Source: Lachnospiraceae bacterium
GTDB taxonomy: Bacteria; Bacillota; Clostridia; Lachnospirales; Lachnospiraceae
Assembly (NCBI GenBank): GCA_029008035.1
Contig: JAQXIY010000038.1
Location: 1-54,139 of the forward strand
DNA: 54,139 bases
Reading direction: 5' to 3'
Shown: positions 17,196 through 25,370 of the stretch, piece after piece
How positions within the stretch are numbered: the first letter of the stretch is position 1
Layout of the letters: each line of letters opens with the position of its first letter
The notes under the pieces: model-generated
Told to the model about the DNA's origin: nothing
The model's input: only the letters and a program-made list of their open reading frames with translations
Database searches by the model: none
Position numbers and translations under genes: made by a program

Positions 17196-18128
17196 ATGAT
17201 TACCGTTGGAGTGCAGACAAAGGGACTACTTCCGGAATTGCCAATTGAAGAGGCTTTTGACAAAATTGCAAAAGCCGGATTTACCTGCATAGACTTGAAT
17301 TTAGATGCGTTTTTAACAAGTGCAGACGTGTACAAAGGAAATATCAATAAGTTCTTTGATGCGCCTATTGAAGATTTGCTTTCGTATTTTGGACAGTATA
17401 GACAGGCCATGGATGATAGAGGAATACGTGCATCACAGATGCATTCCGTGTACCCATTTTTGGTGCCTGACAGACACCAGCAAAATATTTATATGCAGCA
17501 GGTGGCCATTCCAAAGAGCATTTTGATTGCAGAGGCAATGGACATCCCGTGGGTTGTGATTCATCCATGTAAGTTACGCTACGAATTTGGGGTGGATAGA
17601 GAGTTCGAAGAAAATCTAAAATATTACAGCAGTCTAATTCCATTTTTAAAGGAACATCATGTTGGCATTTGTGTTGAAAATCTCTATACGGGTATAGGTC
17701 CAAGAACCGTTGAGGGGCCTTGTGCTAACCCACAGGAAGCCATTGGCTATATAGATGTACTGAATGAAGAGGCTGGGGAAGAACTTTTTGGATTGTGCTT
17801 GGATACAGGGCATTTACAGCTGGTTAAAAGAGAGCCATATGAATATATCACTACGGTGGGAAGCCGCCTTAAAGTTTTGCACCTACATGAAAATGATGTT
17901 GCAGATGATTTACATCAGATGCCGTTCACGTTTGGAAGAACGGAACAAGATGGACTACATTGGGACAATATTGCGCAAGCATTGAGAGAAATTGCCTTTG
18001 ACGGAACGCTTAGCTATGAAACGCATCCGTGTATGCGAGCTTTTCCTGCGAGTGTTCAGGATGTAGCTTTGCAAACAATTTGCATGATGGGAAATCAGTT
18101 AAAGAGAGAAATTAAGATGGAGAAATGA
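17196..18128 (+). CDS. Sugar phosphate isomerase/epimerase family protein
   Basis: This 310-residue TIM-barrel protein has the typical metal-binding pattern: FTCIDLN, WVVIHPCKLR, VGICVENLYTG, FGLCLDTGHLQL, LKVLHLHENDV and GTLSYETHP. Such enzymes interconvert sugars or inositol derivatives and often sit beside Gfo/Idh oxidoreductases, as here on both sides. The GGGAG at 17184-17188 fixes the ATG. It is clearly related to the barrel half of the previous gene but lacks the extra C-terminal module. The exact reaction cannot be predicted from sequence. Confidence 0.8.
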   Translation: MITVGVQTKGLLPELPIEEAFDKIAKAGFTCIDLNLDAFLTSADVYKGNINKFFDAPIEDLLSYFGQYRQAMDDRGIRASQMHSVYPFLVPDRHQQNIYMQQVAIPKSILIAEAMDIPWVVIHPCKLRYEFGVDREFEENLKYYSSLIPFLKEHHVGICVENLYTGIGPRTVEGPCANPQEAIGYIDVLNEEAGEELFGLCLDTGHLQLVKREPYEYITTVGSRLKVLHLHENDVADDLHQMPFTFGRTEQDGLHWDNIAQALREIAFDGTLSYETHPCMRAFPASVQDVALQTICMMGNQLKREIKMEK

Positions 18129-18132
18129 CAAA

Positions 18133-19887
18133 ATGATACGAATAGGCATTGTTGGAACGGGGAGAATTGCACAGAGATTTGTAAGGGATATCTTGATGGT
18201 GAATGATGCTGTTCTCACATGTGTATACAACCCACATAGCAAAAGTGCAGAGAGATTCGTAGCAACATTCTGTGACGGAAAACGTATGAATCCCATAGCC
18301 ACATCGGATATCGATGAATTATTTACTATGTCTGATGCGGTGTATATCGCCTCCCCCCATGAGACGCACTATCAGTATGCAAAAACTGCTCTGAAAGCCG
18401 GAAAACATGTACTGTGTGAAAAGCCTATGACGCTGGTACGAAAGGAAGCAGAGGAGTTGTTTCTTATTGCAGAGGAAAATGGACTTGTATTACGCGAGGC
18501 TGTGAAGACTGCATATTGCCCCGGATTTCTTAAATTAATAGAAGTTGCCCGTAGCGGTGTAATTGGTGAAATATGCGATGTGGAGGCGGCATTTACAAAG
18601 CTGGAGAGCACTAGTAATAGAGAGTTCACAAATATTGAGACGGGTGGAAGTGTGACAGAACTGGGGACTTATGGAATGTTGCCAATTTTTAAACTGATGG
18701 GATGCGACTACAAAGAGGTACAAGCCCAGTCAATCAATGCGCCCAATGGAGTGGATAAGTATACAAAGCTGTTCTTCACATTCGAAAATGGAATGGCTAC
18801 AGCAAAGATGGGATTGGGCGTGAAGTCAGAGGGACAATTGATCGTCTCCGGAACAAAGGGATATATTCTGGCAGAGTCTCCATGGTGGATGACAAAAAAG
18901 TTTGAAGTCCGATATGAAGATGCAACGAAGCGGGATATATATGAGGAAGAATACATTGGTGCCGGCTTGGTCTACGAAATATTAGGCTTTATGCAAGAAT
19001 GCCAGGGAAACTCGATTTGTGTGGGAGTTACGAAAGAAGAGACCCTGTCTATGACAGACATCATGGAACAGTTTCTTCAATCGGACAAGGGATTAAGAAA
19101 GGGTGCCATGGTGGAGGAGAAAGAGCATGTTGGAATATGGGCACACCGAGGATTGTCAATGAAATGCCCGGAGAATACTTTGCTGGCCTTTGAGAAAGCA
19201 GCGCAGATTCCCAATATTCGGGGAATAGAATTGGATGTTCAGCTAACAAAGGATGGACAGGTGGTGGTCTTTCATGATGAGACATTAGAGCGTGTGACGT
19301 GTGGCAGTGGTCGGCTGATGGATTATACACTACAAGAATTGAGGGAGATTAAGATAAAGAATTCGGAAGATATAGTACCTGCCTGTAGGGAAGAATACGT
19401 TCGTATCCCTACATTTGAGGAAGTTCTTAATGTCTTGAAATCATATTGTGTAGAAAAGAATATAAGAATTAATGTAGAATTTAAGACAGGTGTCATTCAC
19501 TATCCGGGAATAGAGGAAAAGACGTATGAGATAGTACAAAAGTATGAAATGGAACAGTATATGGTTTACTCATCGTTTTGGGCAGAATCTGTTAAGAGAA
19601 TAAAGGAAATAGATATCTGTTGTGAGACGGCAATGCTTGCGGGAACTCTAAGCGACTGCATAAAATGGGGAGATTATGCAAGAGCAGATGCATTGCATCC
19701 AAGTGTGAGTGGTCTGGATTGCCAACTGCCTGAGAGATGGAAAACGAAACCGGTTCGGGCCTGGAACAGTATAGAATCCTTATATCATAATGACAGGGGA
19801 ACAAACAATCTGGATTTGCGGGAATATGTATTGTGGGGAGTGACGGATATTTTTACCAATGTGGCAGATTATTATTTGCATATATAG
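18133..19887 (+). CDS. Fusion: Gfo/Idh/MocA oxidoreductase + glycerophosphodiester phosphodiesterase
   Basis: Residues 1-320 are a Gfo/Idh oxidoreductase (IRIGIVGTGRIAQRFV, VYIASPHETHYQYAKTAL, GKHVLCEKPM) closely similar to the oxidoreductase half encoded at 14771. Residues about 334-584 are a GDPD domain: GIWAHRGLSMKCPENTLLAF, GIELDVQLTKDGQVVVFHDE, RINVEFKTG, and a TDIFTNVADYY end, with the His, Glu, Asp and His-Asp residues of the family present. There is no signal peptide, so it acts in the cytoplasm. GDPD enzymes split glycerophosphodiesters into glycerol-3-phosphate and an alcohol. In this locus it could supply a phospho-alcohol or edit a phosphodiester-linked product. The fusion is unusual. 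Confidence 0.85.
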   Translation: MIRIGIVGTGRIAQRFVRDILMVNDAVLTCVYNPHSKSAERFVATFCDGKRMNPIATSDIDELFTMSDAVYIASPHETHYQYAKTALKAGKHVLCEKPMTLVRKEAEELFLIAEENGLVLREAVKTAYCPGFLKLIEVARSGVIGEICDVEAAFTKLESTSNREFTNIETGGSVTELGTYGMLPIFKLMGCDYKEVQAQSINAPNGVDKYTKLFFTFENGMATAKMGLGVKSEGQLIVSGTKGYILAESPWWMTKKFEVRYEDATKRDIYEEEYIGAGLVYEILGFMQECQGNSICVGVTKEETLSMTDIMEQFLQSDKGLRKGAMVEEKEHVGIWAHRGLSMKCPENTLLAFEKAAQIPNIRGIELDVQLTKDGQVVVFHDETLERVTCGSGRLMDYTLQELREIKIKNSEDIVPACREEYVRIPTFEEVLNVLKSYCVEKNIRINVEFKTGVIHYPGIEEKTYEIVQKYEMEQYMVYSSFWAESVKRIKEIDICCETAMLAGTLSDCIKWGDYARADALHPSVSGLDCQLPERWKTKPVRAWNSIESLYHNDRGTNNLDLREYVLWGVTDIFTNVADYYLHI

Positions 19888-19897
19888 TAAGGTTATA

Positions 19898-19930
19898 TGC
19901 CGTCAACAAGAAGTTGTGCGGCACATTTAT
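19898..19930 (+). terminator. Hairpin, possible terminator of the first glycan operon
   Basis: TGCCG/CGGCA and CAAC/GTTG form a stem with a small internal bulge (19898-19923), followed by an imperfect T-rich stretch. Termination is weakly supported. Confidence 0.5.
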
Positions 19931-20040
19931 TTTAGGGTGATGTTAACAGGAGGAGTTACGGAGGGTTACTATTAATTTGTAGAGAATAATGAGTCGGCTG
20001 GAAGTATATGGAAAAGATGAGATGATTGCTTTATAGTTAT

Positions 20041-20067
20041 TAAGGAATTGGCTTGATAATCCGATAA
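20041..20067 (+). promoter_or_regulatory. Candidate SigD promoter for the second glycan unit
   Basis: TAAG (20041-20044), 16 bp, CCGATAA (20061-20067). The -35 and its flank (TTAAGGAA) are the same as in the flagellin 2 promoter, and CCGATAA matches the sigma-28 -10. An alternative SigA reading is TTGATA-N17-TAGATT (20053-20081). Confidence 0.5.
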
Positions 20068-20141
20068 AAACAATGTAGATTATATACACATAAATTGGAT
20101 TTATTGAGAGTGCGAATGGAGTCGCGTGGAATCATGGGTAG

Positions 20142-20170
20142 CCTTGCACTATTGTGGTGCAAGGTTTTTT
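20142..20170 (+). terminator. Terminator-like hairpin in the leader of licD (20198)
   Basis: A perfect 8-bp stem (20142-20149 with 20157-20164) is followed by six T (20165-20170). It lies downstream of the candidate promoters and 27 bp upstream of the ATG, so it could be an attenuator rather than a simple operon end. Confidence 0.75.
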
Positions 20171-20197
20171 GTGGTGAGAGTCAGGGGTACACATAAG

Positions 20198-21028
20198 ATG
20201 GAAACTCAACATATTCTGGATGAGGTTGAATTAAAAAGAGTGCAGGCAATTGAACTGGAAATGCTATTAGAAGTGGACCGCCTTTGCCGTAAACATGGCA
20301 TCCATTACAATATGGTTGGGGGAACAATGTTAGGTGCAATTCGACATGGAGGATTTATTCCATGGGATGATGACGCAGACATTGCAATGCTTCGCACAGA
20401 TTACGAGAGATTTGTGCAAATATGCGAGACAGAACTTGATAAGGAACGTTTTTACTTTCAAGATATTCACAGCACAGATGGCTATCGTTGGGGATACGGA
20501 AAAATTCGCCGGAAAGGCACAAAGTTTATACGACTGGGTCAGGAGTTTATGCCATATGAACAGGGAATATTTATTGATATTTTTCCGATGGACAATGTCC
20601 CTGATGGGTGGGCGCAAAGGCTACTACATAGGTTTCAATGCTTCGTTTTGCGAAAAGAGCTTTGGTCGGAAGTGGGAAAGAACAATGAACCCAGTTTATG
20701 CAAGAGATTCATCTATCGTTTGATGTCCAGAATACCAAGAAAAAAATTAATCGAGAAATATGATACTCTTGTAGATAAGTATAGAGACCAAACAACGGAG
20801 ATGGTAAGGATTCTCACGTTTCCTGCTCCAAAGGGAACTTGTGGATTTTACAGAAAGTGGTACGAGGAACACGCCGATTATTTCTTTGAAGACAATATGT
20901 TGGAAGGACCTGCAGACTATGAAGGATGGCTTACATATAAGTTCGGAAATTATTTGGAACTTCCTCCAAGCAATCAACAGAAAACACATCCTGTATCAAG
21001 GATAGAATTGCCAGAAGAGGTACACTAA
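20198..21028 (+). CDS. LicD-family phosphotransferase
   Basis: The frame is open from 20126, but that start lies before and through the terminator hairpin; the ATG at 20198 (METQHILDEVELKRVQ) is the typical LicD beginning, giving 276 residues. The active site is intact: VGGTMLGAIRHGGFIPWDDD followed by ADI (about residues 39-60), then RWGYGKIRRKGTKFIR and GIFIDIFPMDNVPDGW. It looks like a classical LicD and is more distant from the three copies in the first operon. It is directly followed by a CDP-alcohol-forming cytidylyltransferase, so the pair probably makes and transfers one phospho-alcohol group. Confidence 0.88.
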   Translation: METQHILDEVELKRVQAIELEMLLEVDRLCRKHGIHYNMVGGTMLGAIRHGGFIPWDDDADIAMLRTDYERFVQICETELDKERFYFQDIHSTDGYRWGYGKIRRKGTKFIRLGQEFMPYEQGIFIDIFPMDNVPDGWAQRLLHRFQCFVLRKELWSEVGKNNEPSLCKRFIYRLMSRIPRKKLIEKYDTLVDKYRDQTTEMVRILTFPAPKGTCGFYRKWYEEHADYFFEDNMLEGPADYEGWLTYKFGNYLELPPSNQQKTHPVSRIELPEEVH

Positions 21029-21502
21029 ATGGGGAAAAAATACAAAGTGGGATATACCGATGGAACATTCGATTTGTTCCATGTGGGACATCTCAACATT
21101 ATAGAAGCAGCAAAGGAATACTGTGATTATTTGATAGTAGCAGTACACGGTGATGAAGTGGTTAGAGAAATGAAGCCAAATTCTCCAATCATTCCGGAAT
21201 CTGATCGTAGAAGAATTATTGCCGCCTTGAAAGATGTGGACAGGGCTGAAATAACTAGGTTTCGCGATAAAAGGCGACTATGGGAACTGTATCACTTTGA
21301 CGTTATCTTTATCGGTGATGATTATCAAGGTACAGAACGATGGAACAAATTTGAGGCAGAACTGAATGCTGTCGGGGTTGATGTAGTATATTTGCCCTAT
21401 ACAAAGACAACATCAACCACACAAATCAGGAGACAGGTAGTGGAAATGGAACAGAATAATAAGGTTACAAATAATGGGAAGAATAAAACTAATTTCGCTT
21501 GA
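21029..21502 (+). CDS. Adenylyltransferase/cytidylyltransferase family protein (TagD-like)
   Basis: This 157-residue protein has GYTDGTFDLFHVGHLNIIEA with the HxGH nucleotide-binding motif, a KPNSPIIPESDRRRIIAAL segment and a TKTTSTTQIRR signature near the end. The family transfers CMP from CTP to glycerol-3-phosphate or a similar phospho-alcohol. The ATG abuts the TAA of licD (TAAATG), which means tight coupling to the LicD partner. It closely resembles the C-terminal domain of the 754-residue fusion encoded at 33535. The precise alcohol is not deducible. Confidence 0.87.
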   Translation: MGKKYKVGYTDGTFDLFHVGHLNIIEAAKEYCDYLIVAVHGDEVVREMKPNSPIIPESDRRRIIAALKDVDRAEITRFRDKRRLWELYHFDVIFIGDDYQGTERWNKFEAELNAVGVDVVYLPYTKTTSTTQIRRQVVEMEQNNKVTNNGKNKTNFA

Positions 21503-22313
21503 TTTAGATGGGACTCTGCTAGACAGCAGACGTCGCCTTTCCGAGAGGAATAGGTCTGCTTTGCAAAGAGCAAAGGAACACGGGATGATTATCGTTATTT
21601 CCACAGGCAGTCCATACCAACTCATTCCATTCAAACTGTTTTATGGGATAGAGATTGATTATGCCATCACGGCCAATGGAGGGGCACTATATGATTATCA
21701 GAGCGGCTGTTGTATTTTTGAAGAAACGATACCATATACAGTGGCTAATGATGTAATGTCATTTCTTGCAAAACATGATGTCCACACGGATTACTTTGTT
21801 GACGGCAAGGGGTATACGCCTCGAAAATGCAAGGAAATCATTGAAAAGTTGCGTGTGCCTGAATCTAGGAAGGTTTACTTACAGTCCAACAGAACATGGG
21901 TGGATAATATGAACGAAATTGTTACAGAACACTCGAATCAGATTCAAAAAATAACGATAAATTTTTACCAAGATTCGAATGGACAGTTGGTAGAGTACGA
22001 AGAAGTCAAGAATTGGTTTGTCAGAAAGAAAGAATTAAATATGACAACGGGTGTAAAAGATAACTTGGAAATCACGAGGTCTAATGTTGATAAAGGTATG
22101 GCGTTAGACAGATTGTCTGATATATTAAACATTGATATGGAATCCATCATGGCGTTTGGAGATTCATTGAACGACCTTTCTGTTATAGAAAAAGCGGGAA
22201 TAGGCATAGCTATGGGGAATTCTATGGAGGACATCTTCTGTAAGGCAGATATTATTGCTGGCACAAATGATGAGGATGGGGTGGCGATAGAGATAGAAAA
22301 GATTTTGCCCTAA
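21474..22313 (+). CDS. HAD-superfamily Cof-type phosphatase
   Basis: This 279-residue protein has all HAD motifs: ISLDLDGTLLDS (motif I), VISTGSPYQL (motif II), a lysine in the NVDKGMAL segment, and IMAFGDSLNDLSVI (motif IV). The C2-type cap region lies between. Cof enzymes dephosphorylate sugar phosphates and other small molecules. It overlaps the preceding gene by 29 bp, so it is in the operon. It may release phosphate from a precursor of the activated sugar or alcohol, which is inference from context. Confidence 0.85.
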   Translation: MGRIKLISLDLDGTLLDSRRRLSERNRSALQRAKEHGMIIVISTGSPYQLIPFKLFYGIEIDYAITANGGALYDYQSGCCIFEETIPYTVANDVMSFLAKHDVHTDYFVDGKGYTPRKCKEIIEKLRVPESRKVYLQSNRTWVDNMNEIVTEHSNQIQKITINFYQDSNGQLVEYEEVKNWFVRKKELNMTTGVKDNLEITRSNVDKGMALDRLSDILNIDMESIMAFGDSLNDLSVIEKAGIGIAMGNSMEDIFCKADIIAGTNDEDGVAIEIEKILP

Positions 22314-22354
22314 AGGTGAATACGAGTTGATAGCAATGGAAAGATGATGAAAAA

Positions 22355-23449
22355 ATGTTATACACATTTGAAAAGTTAGAAGATTTTTGTGATTTATTGA
22401 GCGGAAAAAGAACCATATATCTTGCGGCGGCAGGAAATTATGGAAGGATTGTGGGGGAATATCTCAATTATAGGGATATTGTATGGCAAGGTTATTTAGA
22501 TTGTAATGAACAATTGCATGGAACAATTATAAATGAGAAATTGGTGTGCTCATATTATGACATTAAATTTGATGATAGGTGCGTAATTGTCATATGCACA
22601 ATTATGAGATCGAAAGAAATTGAAGATATGCTCCTAAGACAAGGAGTCAATGACGAAAACATAGTGAGATTGAATAACCGATTGTTATTTGGATGGATTT
22701 CTTATGATTTACAACATCCAGAAAAACAAATTCGGCGATTAGAAGCATTAAAAGACATCGGAAAAAAATACAAAAGGTGTTTTGTGATTGGTACGGGACC
22801 GAGTTTGACAATTGAGGATCTCGAATTACTAAAAGAGGAATTCACATTTTCGGTTAACAGTATTGTCAATTGTTTTCATATGACGGATTGGAGACCAACA
22901 TGTTATGTGGCGCAGGATCCGGATGCCAGAGATGAAATAGAAAAGTATGGCGTGACGAAATTAACAAGAGAATGTAAGTACGTGTTGTTCGCTGTTAAAA
23001 GTGGTCTGCTAAAATACGCAGGGAAAATGGAAAATATCTATTATTATAATAGTATGGATGTCCCATATGAAAATCTTCCAAGTTTCTCGTCAGACGCCAC
23101 CGATATCGTTTATGAAACCAGTACGGTGATTTACTCCGTACTTCAGTTGGCTTATTATATGGGATTTCAGGAAATATATATGTTAGGGATTGATTTGGGC
23201 TTTTCCTGTATCAGAAATTCAAAAGGCGAAATCAGAAGGTGTGGTGAAAAACAGGCAACGGCCGAATTTTTGGTGAGTAAAACACAGCAAGAGCCAATTT
23301 ACGAGCTGGATAGAATCATAAAAGGGTATACGGCAGCAAGGCAATATGCCAAAGACAACAGACTGATTCTAAAAAACGCAACAAGGGGTGGATATTTAGA
23401 AGAGCTGGAAAGAGTTGCATTGGAAGATGTGTTGAAAAGGAGATTGTAA
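22355..23449 (+). CDS. DUF115 (MptE-like) protein with N-terminal Rossmann-like module
   Basis: 364 residues. The first 110 are the locus-wide module at the N-terminus rather than the usual C-terminus: IYLAAAGNYGRIVGEYL, YLDCNEQLHGTII, RQGV. Residues about 140-364 are a DUF115 domain: CFVIGTGPSLTIEDLELL, FSVNSIVNCFHMTDWRPT, YVAQDPDARDE, and MGFQEIYMLGIDLGFSC. Related domains form the core of Maf flagellin glycosyltransferases and of other sugar-transfer proteins. It is shorter than the Maf protein at 7817 and may act on another acceptor or step. It sits directly upstream of pseB. Confidence 0.72.
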   Translation: MLYTFEKLEDFCDLLSGKRTIYLAAAGNYGRIVGEYLNYRDIVWQGYLDCNEQLHGTIINEKLVCSYYDIKFDDRCVIVICTIMRSKEIEDMLLRQGVNDENIVRLNNRLLFGWISYDLQHPEKQIRRLEALKDIGKKYKRCFVIGTGPSLTIEDLELLKEEFTFSVNSIVNCFHMTDWRPTCYVAQDPDARDEIEKYGVTKLTRECKYVLFAVKSGLLKYAGKMENIYYYNSMDVPYENLPSFSSDATDIVYETSTVIYSVLQLAYYMGFQEIYMLGIDLGFSCIRNSKGEIRRCGEKQATAEFLVSKTQQEPIYELDRIIKGYTAARQYAKDNRLILKNATRGGYLEELERVALEDVLKRRL

Positions 23450-23452
23450 ATT

Positions 23453-24445
23453 ATGCTTAATGGAAAAACAATACTTGTAACAGGTGGAACAGGTTCCTTT
23501 GGGAACCATTTTGTGGAATATGTTTTACAACATTATCAGCCCAAAAAAATCATCATCTATTCTCGGGATGAATACAAACAGTTTATTATGCGCAACAAAT
23601 TTAAGCAATATGATAATGTGATGCGCTACTTTATAGGTGATGTGAGAGATTTGAATAGGATGAAGAGAGCCTTTGAAGGTGTGGATTATGTGGTTCACGC
23701 CGCTGCGCTCAAACAGGTGCCTGCCTGTGAATACAATCCCATGGAAGCCATTAAGACGAATATCAACGGGGCAACAAATGTGATAGATGCAGCGTTGGAT
23801 TGTGGTGTGAAAAAGGTAGTTGCCCTGTCCACAGATAAGGCAGTAAATCCCATCAATCTCTATGGCGGAACTAAGCTTGTTTCGGATAAATTATTTATTG
23901 CCGGCAACAATTACTCGGGTCTTAGAGATACAACATTTTCTATTGTTCGCTATGGAAATGTTGCTGGAAGCAGGGGCTCTGTTATTCCTTTCTTCCGAAA
24001 TATTGTTGCAAATGGAGGTAGAGAACTTCCCATCACGGATTATAAAATGACGAGATTTTGGATTAGTCTGGAAGAGGGTGTGCAGCTTGTGATAAAGGCT
24101 CTTGAGGAATCTCGAGGAGGCGAGACATTTATCTCGAAGATACCATCATTTAAAATAACAGATTTGGCTCAGGCCATTCTTCCGGGATGTGATATGCCGG
24201 AAGTGGGTATTCGGGAAGGTGAAAAACTTCACGAAGTGATGATTACAAGGGAAGATGCCATGCATACGTATGAATACGACAAGAACTTTGTGATATATCC
24301 ATGTATGGATTGGTGGCATGACGATATGATTATTCCCGGCGGTAAGAAGTTGGAGTATGGTTTTGAATATAACTCCGGCAATAATACAGAGTGGCTGAAT
24401 GTGGAACAGTTGCAAGAACTGTTAAAAAATGTAGAAGAACATTAG
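23453..24445 (+). CDS. pseB: UDP-N-acetylglucosamine 4,6-dehydratase (inverting), PseB-like
   Basis: This 330-residue SDR has VTGGTGSFGNHFVEYVL, FIGDVRDLNRMKRA, VHAAALKQVPACEYNPMEAI and ALSTDKAVNPINLYGGTK, which contain the dinucleotide loop, the TDKA aspartate and the YxxxK pair of PseB. PseB converts UDP-GlcNAc to a 4-keto-6-deoxy-L-arabino sugar, the first step of pseudaminic acid synthesis. It leads a seven-gene run that has most of the steps for a nonulosonic acid. Length and motifs are normal. FlaA1-type retaining dehydratases are much longer, which argues for PseB. Confidence 0.88.
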   Translation: MLNGKTILVTGGTGSFGNHFVEYVLQHYQPKKIIIYSRDEYKQFIMRNKFKQYDNVMRYFIGDVRDLNRMKRAFEGVDYVVHAAALKQVPACEYNPMEAIKTNINGATNVIDAALDCGVKKVVALSTDKAVNPINLYGGTKLVSDKLFIAGNNYSGLRDTTFSIVRYGNVAGSRGSVIPFFRNIVANGGRELPITDYKMTRFWISLEEGVQLVIKALEESRGGETFISKIPSFKITDLAQAILPGCDMPEVGIREGEKLHEVMITREDAMHTYEYDKNFVIYPCMDWWHDDMIIPGGKKLEYGFEYNSGNNTEWLNVEQLQELLKNVEEH

Positions 24446-24462
24446 TGAAAAGGGTGAGTAGA

Positions 24463-25359
24463 ATGGAGCTATGTCTGGGTACAGTTCAGTTTGGCATGGA
24501 CTACGGAATATGTGGGCAGAAAAAACCCTCAGTAGAAGAAGCGTGTAACATATTGGAATATGCTGTGAAGAATGGGATTTCCCGCATAGACACAGCCAAG
24601 CAGTATGGCACGGCGGAGGATGTTGTGGGACATTTTTTTCAGACCAGGGAAGTGAATAGAGACGATATTTTCCTCAGCACCAAATTTCAACCAAACCGAT
24701 TGGATGACGTAAACGCCAAAGATTATTACCGGGTATTGAAAGATGAGATACAACAGCAATTAAGAAGATTACATACGGATTACATAGATGCATATTTGCT
24801 CCACAGTGCAAGGTATGTTTTTGACGATGAAATCCTTGAAGCGCTATATCGATTGAAACAGGAAGGATATGCCAGATATGTTGGGGTCTCTGTATATGAG
24901 ACTACGGAAGCAGAGTGCGGTATTCGCAACAAATATGTAGACTATCTGCAGCTGCCATATTCTATCTTCGACCAAAGAATGAAAAATGAAAAGATTTTTG
25001 AACTTGCCGAGGAAAGGAATAACACCATTATTGACACTAGGAGTGCTTTTATTCAAGGATTGATTCTGATGACAGAGGATCAAGTTCCGGAGTTTTTGCA
25101 TAGGGCAAGGCCTATTATCCGAGAAATCAATGAATTGTCTCAAAAGTACCATATTTCAAAGATTGCGTTGGCTATGAATTTTGTAAAACAAACAGATAGC
25201 ATTCATAGCTTGGTGTTTGGTGTAGACAATCTTGGACAGTTAAAGGAAGACATAAAATTCTTTGAGCAGGAAATCAACATTGAGATTATGAAGGAAATTG
25301 CAGATAAGTTTAAAACTATTGAGGCTGATATTGTAATGCCCAGTTTATGGAAGAAGTAA
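24463..25359 (+). CDS. Aldo/keto reductase
   Basis: The frame is open from 24391 within pseB, but AGGGTGAG before the ATG at 24463 supports MELCLGTVQFGMDYGI, giving 298 residues. The catalytic tetrad is visible: Asp in RIDTAKQYG, Tyr in the same segment, Lys in LSTKFQP and His in YLLHSARY. AKRs reduce sugar aldehydes or ketones with NADPH. AKR genes of this type (SpsF- and PseC-linked) occur in some nonulosonic acid or spore coat clusters, but the step is not established. Its presence between pseB and the aminotransferase is unusual for the textbook pseudaminic pathway. Confidence 0.82.
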   Translation: MELCLGTVQFGMDYGICGQKKPSVEEACNILEYAVKNGISRIDTAKQYGTAEDVVGHFFQTREVNRDDIFLSTKFQPNRLDDVNAKDYYRVLKDEIQQQLRRLHTDYIDAYLLHSARYVFDDEILEALYRLKQEGYARYVGVSVYETTEAECGIRNKYVDYLQLPYSIFDQRMKNEKIFELAEERNNTIIDTRSAFIQGLILMTEDQVPEFLHRARPIIREINELSQKYHISKIALAMNFVKQTDSIHSLVFGVDNLGQLKEDIKFFEQEINIEIMKEIADKFKTIEADIVMPSLWKK

Positions 25360-25370
25360 TGGAGTGGAAG

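Larger units (their letters stand above)
19888..20197 (+). other. 310-bp intergenic region between the two glycan units
   Basis: No coding region is supported. It holds a hairpin after the previous gene (19898-19923), a candidate SigD promoter (20041-20067) overlapped by a SigA-like one (TTGATA 20053-20058, 17 bp, TAGATT 20076-20081), and a terminator-like hairpin with six T (20142-20170) only 27 bp before the next start codon. Confidence 0.6.

Noticed and set aside
20126-20197. Upstream extension of the licD reading frame
   Set aside because: It would start before and run through a terminator-like hairpin and lacks a ribosome binding site; the LicD homology starts after 20198.
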